13,845 nucleotides of DNA from Burkholderiales bacterium (GTDB taxonomy: Bacteria; Pseudomonadota; Gammaproteobacteria; Burkholderiales; Casimicrobiaceae): contig JAISPI010000124.1 in NCBI GenBank assembly GCA_031275075.1, positions 1 to 13,845 of the forward strand, written 5' to 3'. The notes under the pieces were generated by a model. The model was not told where the DNA came from and did not search any database. It saw only the letters and a list, made by a program, of their open reading frames with translations. Of the stretch, positions 8,594-13,845 are shown piece after piece (the stretch's first letter is position 1; each line of letters opens with the position of its first letter). Both the position numbers and the translations under genes were made by a program.

Positions 8594-9655
8594 TTAACAA
8601 ATCCGCGGCAATTGCTCCCCGGTCAGCCAGTCGACGATGCGGCTGCCGCCGAACGCGGTTTTCATCTGTACAAAATGATGAGCGTCTTCGATGACCTCGC
8701 CGATGATTGCCGCGTGAGTTCCCAGCGAATGGGCGCGCATCGTCGCCAACAGACGATCGGCATCTGCCGCTGCGCAAATCGCCACCAGCTTGCCCTCATT
8801 CGCCGCGTACAATGGATCGAGGCCGAGAAATTCGCAAGCGGCGCTGACTTCAGGACGCACCGGCAGTGCCGTCTCGTGGATGATCATGCCGCAGCCCGAT
8901 TGCCGGGCAAATTCGTTCAACGTCGTCCCGAGTCCGCCGCGCGTCGGATCGCGCAGACAATGAATGTCGGGCACTTTCTCAACCATCGTCGCCACCAGCG
9001 TATGCAACGCCGCAGTATCGGAGCACAAAGCCGTTTCAAACGACAGCTCTTCACGTAATGCCATCACCGCAATACCGTGATCGCCTATCGTGCCACTCAC
9101 CAGAATTTTATCGCCGGGCTGCGCGCGGTCACCGCGAATATCAATGCCCGGCGGCACGATGCCAATACCGGTCGTCGTGATGAAAACACCATCGCCCTTT
9201 CCTTTTTCAACGACTTTGGTATCGCCAGTAACAATCGGAACGCCTGCCGCGCGTGCTGCCACCGCCATCGAATCGACGATGCGCTTCAGATCGGCCAGCG
9301 GCAAACCCTCTTCAAGAATGAACGAAGCCGCCAAATACAAAGGGCTTGCGCCAGCCATCGCCACATCGTTGATCGTTCCGTGTACCGACAGACAACCGAT
9401 ATCACCGCCGGGGAAAAACAGCGGCGAAACCACATGCGCGTCGGTGGACATCACCATCCGCCCTGCGGTGATATCGAAAGCCGCCTGATCGTTGCCTTGA
9501 TACAAGCAGTCGTTGTCAAAAGCCTTGGCGAACAACTCATCGACCAATTGCGCAGAAGCGCGGCCACCGCTGCCGTGACTCATATCGATACGGCCGTTCT
9601 TGAAATCAAGGGGACGAATGTAATCGGTACGGCGTGTGGAATTTGTCGCGCTCAT
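8594..9655 (-). CDS. hypE: Hydrogenase maturation protein HypE (thiocyanate carrier)
   Basis: 353 residues of the AIR-synthase-like PurM/HypE family. HypE receives a carbamoyl group from HypF on its C-terminal cysteine and dehydrates it with ATP to a thiocyanate, the donor of the CN ligands of the [NiFe] centre. The essential C-terminal Cys353 is present in the canonical ending PRIC. The N-terminal ATP-binding region shows MSHGSGGRASAQLVDE (25-40), TDAHVVSPLFFPGGDIG (71-87) and NDVAMAGA (96-103). The ATG at 9655 overlaps the hypD stop as ATGA, giving translational coupling. The sequence before SHGSGG is about 24 residues, with the first 12 poorly conserved in style, which is ordinary variation. 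Confidence 0.96.
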   Translation of the reverse strand: MSATNSTRRTDYIRPLDFKNGRIDMSHGSGGRASAQLVDELFAKAFDNDCLYQGNDQAAFDITAGRMVMSTDAHVVSPLFFPGGDIGCLSVHGTINDVAMAGASPLYLAASFILEEGLPLADLKRIVDSMAVAARAAGVPIVTGDTKVVEKGKGDGVFITTTGIGIVPPGIDIRGDRAQPGDKILVSGTIGDHGIAVMALREELSFETALCSDTAALHTLVATMVEKVPDIHCLRDPTRGGLGTTLNEFARQSGCGMIIHETALPVRPEVSAACEFLGLDPLYAANEGKLVAICAAADADRLLATMRAHSLGTHAAIIGEVIEDAHHFVQMKTAFGGSRIVDWLTGEQLPRIC

Positions 9656-10803
9656 GCGTTCACCTCCCGCGCCATGCCGCGCGTTGCGTCACGAAAACGT
9701 CCATAAGTGTAGTGCGCCGCGCAAGCGCCTTCGGACGACACCATACATGAGCCGAGCGGATTGTCCGGCGTACAGGCAGTACCGAACACCTTGCAGTCGC
9801 GCGGCGCTTTAATGCCGCGCAAGATCGCCCCGCATTGACAGGCCTTATGATCGGGCACTTTGCGATACGTCAGCCCGAAGCGCGCTTCAGCATCGAACTC
9901 ACGATAATCGGGATGAATCTGTAACGCGCTCTTCGGCATCTCGCCCAAACCGCGCCACTCAAAACTGTCGCGCAACACAAATGTTTCCGCCATCAACGCC
10001 TTTGCTTTGGCGTTACCACCCGATGTCACCGCTCGCGTGAATTCGTTTTCGACCTCAGCGCGTTCATCGTTCAATTGCCGTATCAGCATCAAAATCGCCT
10101 GCATCACATCGAGCGGCTCAAAACCGGCGATCACCACCGGCTTGCGGAACCGCGCGGCAAACGGTTCGTAAGCGGCGCTGCCGATCACCGTCGAAACATG
10201 CGCCGGCCCGATGAAACCGTCGAGGCGAGCACCTTCGGCGCTTGCTTCGGCCAGCGTCAGCAAATGCGTAATCGCCGGCGGCGTCAACACGTGGTTGCAG
10301 AACACGCTGAAATTCTTCAGCCCCAGCTTTTTCGCCTGCTTCAGAATCACCGCCGTCGGTGGTGTCGTCGTCTCGAAACCAATCGCGAAAAACACCACTT
10401 GGCGATCTGGATGCTTTTGTGCCAATGTCAGTGTATCAGCGCACGAATACAGCATTCGGACGTCGGCGCCCTGCGCTTTTACCTTCAACAGCGAAAGACC
10501 ATCCGACGCCGGCACTCGCATCGTATCCGCGTAAGTGCAAACCATCGCGCCGTGTTCACGCGCCAACTCGATGGCGCTATCGATTCGGCCTATCGGCAAC
10601 ACGCACACGGGGCAACCGGGACCATGAACCATGCACACGTTCGGTGGTAACAAATCGGCCAGCCCATAGCGCGAGATCGCATGCGTGTGACCGCCGCAAA
10701 ATTCCATCAAGTGATAACAACGCGCCGGATCAGCTTCACGCGCGATGGCCTGCGCCAGTTGTTGCGCCAGCGTACCATCACGGAACTCATCGATGTATTT
10801 CAT
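9652..10803 (-). CDS. hypD: Hydrogenase maturation protein HypD (Fe-S scaffold)
   Basis: 383 residues. HypD and HypC form the scaffold on which the Fe(CN)2CO group is built before transfer to the hydrogenase large subunit. Conserved motifs are CGGHTHAISRYG (36-47), GPGCPVC (61-67, with Cys64 and Cys67) and the C-terminal cysteines that hold a [4Fe-4S] cluster, in a run from residue 322 to 361: Cys322, Cys324, Cys337, Cys344, Cys353 and Cys361. The middle contains FAIGFETTTPPTA, also typical. The ATG at 10803 overlaps the hypC stop, and the stop overlaps the hypE start, so C-D-E are translated as one coupled block. No key residue is missing. Confidence 0.97.
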   Translation of the reverse strand: MKYIDEFRDGTLAQQLAQAIAREADPARCYHLMEFCGGHTHAISRYGLADLLPPNVCMVHGPGCPVCVLPIGRIDSAIELAREHGAMVCTYADTMRVPASDGLSLLKVKAQGADVRMLYSCADTLTLAQKHPDRQVVFFAIGFETTTPPTAVILKQAKKLGLKNFSVFCNHVLTPPAITHLLTLAEASAEGARLDGFIGPAHVSTVIGSAAYEPFAARFRKPVVIAGFEPLDVMQAILMLIRQLNDERAEVENEFTRAVTSGGNAKAKALMAETFVLRDSFEWRGLGEMPKSALQIHPDYREFDAEARFGLTYRKVPDHKACQCGAILRGIKAPRDCKVFGTACTPDNPLGSCMVSSEGACAAHYTYGRFRDATRGMAREVNA

Positions 10804-11048
10804 GAGCGTGTCTCCGCTGTCGCCGCGTCTCCGGTTAGCCCGGCAGCGCGCATCGTTGCCAGTGTCGCCTCCGCTTCCGCCGGGTCGAGCTTCGACAACG
10901 CATAGCCGACATGAACAATGACATAATCGCCCACTTCTACACCATCGACCAGCGCCAGCGACACTTGATGACGCACTCCCGACAATTCAACAATGGCTGT
11001 TTCACCATCATTTTTCTCCATGATTTGAACCGGTATCGCCAGACACAT
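10800..11048 (-). CDS. hypC: Hydrogenase maturation chaperone HypC
   Basis: 82 residues of the HypC/HybG family. It starts MCLAIP; after removal of Met the cysteine (Cys2) binds iron together with HypD and later the hydrogenase large-subunit precursor. The small beta-barrel continues with GDYVIVHVGYALSKLD (40-55), where His46 is the usual second conserved position. AAGGAGG overlaps the hypF stop codon six bases before the ATG, so hypC is expected to be re-initiated by ribosomes finishing hypF. The C-terminal tail (about 66-82) is variable in this family. Confidence 0.96.
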   Translation of the reverse strand: MCLAIPVQIMEKNDGETAIVELSGVRHQVSLALVDGVEVGDYVIVHVGYALSKLDPAEAEATLATMRAAGLTGDAATAETRS

Positions 11049-11061
11049 AGTCGCAACCTCC

Positions 11062-13500
11062 TTATTCCGAAACCTGTTTGCCGATATTTGCTGCCTGCAA
11101 CTGTCGCGCCACCCACGCCTGCCCCAAACTCAGTCCGCCGTCGTTGGCCGGCGCAGCTTGCGCCTGCCACACCTGGTGACCAAGCGCTCGCAGCCCTTCA
11201 CTCAAACCGCGCGATAATAACGCATTGACGAAACAACCGCCACCGAGCACGATTTGGTCAAGCCCAAACTGCCGCGCTCCCGCATCGGCCCATTCAACGA
11301 CGGCAGCAATCAGGGTACCGTGAAACAACGCCGCGCCGTATAACGCATCGTCGATGTCGAACAACTGATGCATCAGCGGCAAAATATCGAGCGTACCATC
11401 CGGTTTGATCCGGTATGCCGAAGAATCGACCGGTAAACGAATACATTTTTTTTGGCTCAAATAACAATACGCCAATCCTTCCAGCCGCATCGCCGCCTGC
11501 CCCTCGAAAGTCATCTGTTCGCATACTTTCAGCGCACCCGCCGCCGCGTCAAAATAACGTCCCATGCTGGTGGTCAGTGGCGCATGCAATGAATTTGCCG
11601 TAAGCGCACGCGACAGTAAATTAGCCACTGCCTCAGCAGCCGATTGCTGCGGGAAAAATAGTTCAATATCACCCGCTCGGCCTGATTGCGCAAGCACACT
11701 TGCCGCCATCCGCCAAGGTTCGCGCGCCGCCCGATCACCACCGGCGAGATGCAGCGGTGTCAAATGACCGACACGCTTGCATTGCGCTCCGTCAACACAC
11801 AACAATTCACCACCCCACGCGGTGCCATCGTTACCAAGACCGACACCGTCAAACGCCAGCCCCAGTACCGGCACTTCGAGCCGGTGTTCGGCAACCACCG
11901 CTGCAATATGCGCGTGATGATGCGCCACATCAATCATCGGCACACCGAAACGTTGCGCCAGCGAAACCGCTGCCCGCGTGCTGTAAAAATCAGGATGCCG
12001 GTCGTGCGCAATGCATGCCGGTGTTACATCAAGCAATTTCAGCAAATGTTCAACCGTCTCATCGAAAGCGCGACAAGTTGCTGCATTGTCAAGACTGCCG
12101 ATGTGCGGCGAAAGAAACGCCTCATCGCCGCGCGTCACGCAAACCGTGTTCTTGAAATAGCCGCCGACCGCCAGCACTGGCGATGCATCGGCAACGCCGC
12201 TCAAGCGGATGGCACATGGAGTGTAGCCACGAGCGCGGCGGATGAATTGCGGTGTCGGTTGTTGCAACAATTGCGGCGATTCTGTCACCGGCACCCGCAC
12301 CACGCTGTCGTCACAACGCGAAACGATATCACGGTCGTGCATCAACCAGCTGTCGGCGATGCCCTGCAATCGCTGCAACGCTTCTTCATTGCCGATCACC
12401 AACGGTTCCCCCCCAGGATTGGCTGACGTCATCACCAACGCCAATGGGTGCACTTCCTTGAGCCAATCGAGCGTTGCTGGCCGACCCTGCGCCTCGTGAA
12501 ACAACAAATAATGCAGCGGCGTATACGGCAACATCAGTCCCAATGTATTCATGTCCGGCGCAACACCAGCAAGCGCCGTATCGACATGCTTCGGCAACAA
12601 AACGATGGGGCGTTCAATGCTTTCCAGCAACGCCGCTTCCCCCGCCGAGACGTGGCACCACTGCCGCGCCGACGCCGTGTTCAACACCATCAGCGCAAAC
12701 GGTTTTTCGTCGCGCGCTTTGCGCCGCCGCAGTTCGGACACCGCCTCGGCGCATGTGGCGTCGCACATCAGATGAAAACCGCCCAGCCCTTTAATCGCCA
12801 CGATTTCACCACGACGAAGACGAGTCAAGGCTTCGGCAATCGCATCATCCGCTTCATTCAAACCCAACGCGTCATGCGCATCGCACCATTGCAGCCGCGG
12901 CCCGCATTGCGGGCAGGCGTTGGGTTCGGCGTGAAAACGACGGTGTTCCGGATCGGCGTATTCGCCCAGACAGGCCGGACATTGCGCGAACGCCGCCATA
13001 CTGGTCATCGCCCGATCGTAAGGCAAACCGCGTACCAGCGTATAGCGCGGCCCGCAATGCGTACAGTTGATAAACGGATAACGGTAACGGCGATCACCCG
13101 GCGTCAACATTTCATGCAAACAGTTGTCGCAAATGGCGCTGTCCGACCCTATCATGGTGGCGAGTACGCCGTCGTGTACACTCTTGATCACCTCGAAGCC
13201 GTGCGCGCCCGGAACAGGCTCGATGTTTTGCGGCATCACCTCATCGATACGCGCCAGCCGTGGCGCCTCTGTCAGCAGCCGCTGTACGAATGTTTCCAGT
13301 TGCGAGGCACTGCCCTCGGCTTCGATGATCACGCCGTTAACGCCATTCTGTACCCAACCGGTCAACGCCATCATGTTCGCTAACCGGTAAACGAACGGTC
13401 GAAAGCCAACACCTTGCACAACGCCGCGCACTTGAAAGCGTTTTCGCACAACCAACGAAACTGGCAGCGGGGTTTGGGGCAATACCGGAACGCTTTTCAT
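11062..13500 (-). CDS. hypF: Carbamoyltransferase HypF (hydrogenase maturation)
   Basis: 812 residues, slightly longer than most. HypF turns carbamoyl phosphate and ATP into carbamoyl-adenylate and passes the carbamoyl group to HypE. All domains are visible: acylphosphatase-like (about 19-108, VRGVVQGVGFRPFVYRL); paired zinc fingers with C-x2-C at 124/127, 146/149, 174/177 and 196/199; a YrdC-like domain (about 215-405, KPFALMV and TSANPGGEP); and a Kae1-like carbamoyltransferase domain (about 440-805, with the metal-ligand region HHHAHIAAVVAEH at 527-539, FDGVGLGNDGTAWGGE at 550-565 and a terminal PANDGGLSLGQAW). The ATG at 13500 lies 18 residues before the first conserved segment and has no clear Shine-Dalgarno sequence. 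TAGAAT ends six bases upstream and could be a -10 element of a nearly leaderless message, but no good -35 accompanies it. It is first in the hypFCDE block. Confidence 0.96.
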   Translation of the reverse strand: MKSVPVLPQTPLPVSLVVRKRFQVRGVVQGVGFRPFVYRLANMMALTGWVQNGVNGVIIEAEGSASQLETFVQRLLTEAPRLARIDEVMPQNIEPVPGAHGFEVIKSVHDGVLATMIGSDSAICDNCLHEMLTPGDRRYRYPFINCTHCGPRYTLVRGLPYDRAMTSMAAFAQCPACLGEYADPEHRRFHAEPNACPQCGPRLQWCDAHDALGLNEADDAIAEALTRLRRGEIVAIKGLGGFHLMCDATCAEAVSELRRRKARDEKPFALMVLNTASARQWCHVSAGEAALLESIERPIVLLPKHVDTALAGVAPDMNTLGLMLPYTPLHYLLFHEAQGRPATLDWLKEVHPLALVMTSANPGGEPLVIGNEEALQRLQGIADSWLMHDRDIVSRCDDSVVRVPVTESPQLLQQPTPQFIRRARGYTPCAIRLSGVADASPVLAVGGYFKNTVCVTRGDEAFLSPHIGSLDNAATCRAFDETVEHLLKLLDVTPACIAHDRHPDFYSTRAAVSLAQRFGVPMIDVAHHHAHIAAVVAEHRLEVPVLGLAFDGVGLGNDGTAWGGELLCVDGAQCKRVGHLTPLHLAGGDRAAREPWRMAASVLAQSGRAGDIELFFPQQSAAEAVANLLSRALTANSLHAPLTTSMGRYFDAAAGALKVCEQMTFEGQAAMRLEGLAYCYLSQKKCIRLPVDSSAYRIKPDGTLDILPLMHQLFDIDDALYGAALFHGTLIAAVVEWADAGARQFGLDQIVLGGGCFVNALLSRGLSEGLRALGHQVWQAQAAPANDGGLSLGQAWVARQLQAANIGKQVSE

Positions 13501-13845
13501 TGAATTCTATGCAGGCCAAAAGCTATCGCAAAATGGTTTATCCGTTGACAGTTCGGATATTCGGACGAGCGCTCTCTTTCCTTTGTTCAGGCCGAGGGCA
13601 TCGTAGGCATCTTTCAAAGGGATTTTCCCACATAAACAGTACCGTATTTCAAGTCGACCAAGCCCACCTTCGTGCAGCACCTCCACAAGGAGCAAATCCC
13701 ATCATCCTTTTTTCTCGAATGCCTAGAGATTTCCGGCTGAATGCCCTGCTGATCTTCACCGTATTGTTTTTGAAGCAAAACTGCCCTTTGCTGCCCCTCT
13801 TGCGCGTACTCAAAATGGGGAAACGTCCAAACGATTACTTCATGA
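13501..13845 (-). other. Unresolved edge region with two overlapping open frames, possibly a broken gene
   Basis: No gene is recognised in these 345 bases. On the minus strand one frame is open from the window edge (first full codon at 13844) to a TGA at 13614, giving 76 residues beginning HEVIVWTFPHFEYAQEGQQR, with no family resemblance that I can name. A second frame runs from a TTG at 13695 to a TAG at 13507 (62 residues). Its part GKIPLKDAYDALGLNKGKRA has the G-K/R-I-x-x-x-x-x-x-x-x-ALGL-x-x-G pattern loosely seen in AbrB-like DNA-binding segments. The frames overlap by about 80 bases, so a single shift could join them. Codon use is less G/C-rich and less regular than in hypF. It may be a decayed gene, a real short gene, or spacer carrying the hypF promoter. 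Confidence 0.3.

Noticed and set aside
11686..13383. Long plus-strand open frames of 246 and 311 codons opposite hypF.
   Set aside because: They are antisense shadows of a clearly conserved gene in G/C-rich DNA, full of His/Arg/Gln from reversed codons, and lack family motifs.
13500..13560. A sigma-54 promoter before hypF, as for the E. coli hyp operon.
   Set aside because: No GG-N10-GC pair with the surrounding consensus is found near the start.

Overview
The window reads as ordinary chromosomal DNA from a proteobacterium, most likely a betaproteobacterium. The pointers are the protein style of GreA and of the acetolactate synthase, a short class I ketol-acid reductoisomerase of 338 residues, pepA lying divergent to lptFG, and a hypFCDE block. 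That taxonomic call is inference from familiarity with these families, not from a search. There is no transposase, phage gene, CRISPR array, rRNA or tRNA that I can support.

Layout. Positions 1-137 hold the 5' end of pepA (aminopeptidase A) on the minus strand, running off the left edge. Divergent from it, on the plus strand, lptF, lptG and a short alkyltransferase-like gene (atl) form a tightly overlapping trio (225-2781) in which each junction is an ATGA overlap. A perfect 13-bp hairpin (2787-2816) separates this trio from everything else, which lies on the minus strand. Reading in the direction of transcription, from high to low coordinates, these are: an unresolved edge region (13501-13845), hypF-hypC-hypD-hypE (13500-8594), greA (8432-7956), serS (7871-6567), a 385-base regulatory interval, and ilvI-ilvH-ilvC (6181-2842).

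How the genes work together. LptF and LptG are the membrane subunits of the LPS export ABC transporter. Atl recognises O6-alkylguanine without repairing it and flags it to nucleotide excision repair. IlvI/IlvH (acetolactate synthase) and IlvC (ketol-acid reductoisomerase) are consecutive steps of isoleucine and valine synthesis. HypF, HypE, HypC and HypD make and carry the Fe(CN)2CO group of [NiFe] hydrogenases; no hydrogenase structural gene and no hypA or hypB lies in the window. GreA and SerS are housekeeping proteins.

The parts that deserve a second look are the non-coding ones. (1) The greA leader has a strong promoter followed at once by a textbook intrinsic terminator upstream of the greA ribosome-binding site, the arrangement that in E. 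coli makes the GraL leader RNAs. (2) The ilvI leader has a good sigma-70 promoter, a 24-nt near-perfect palindrome at the expected transcription start, and a 48-codon frame with seven isoleucine codons in a 13-codon stretch. This suggests isoleucine-responsive leader control, although I cannot find a convincing terminator. (3) The last 345 bases contain two overlapping minus-strand open frames that may be one broken gene.
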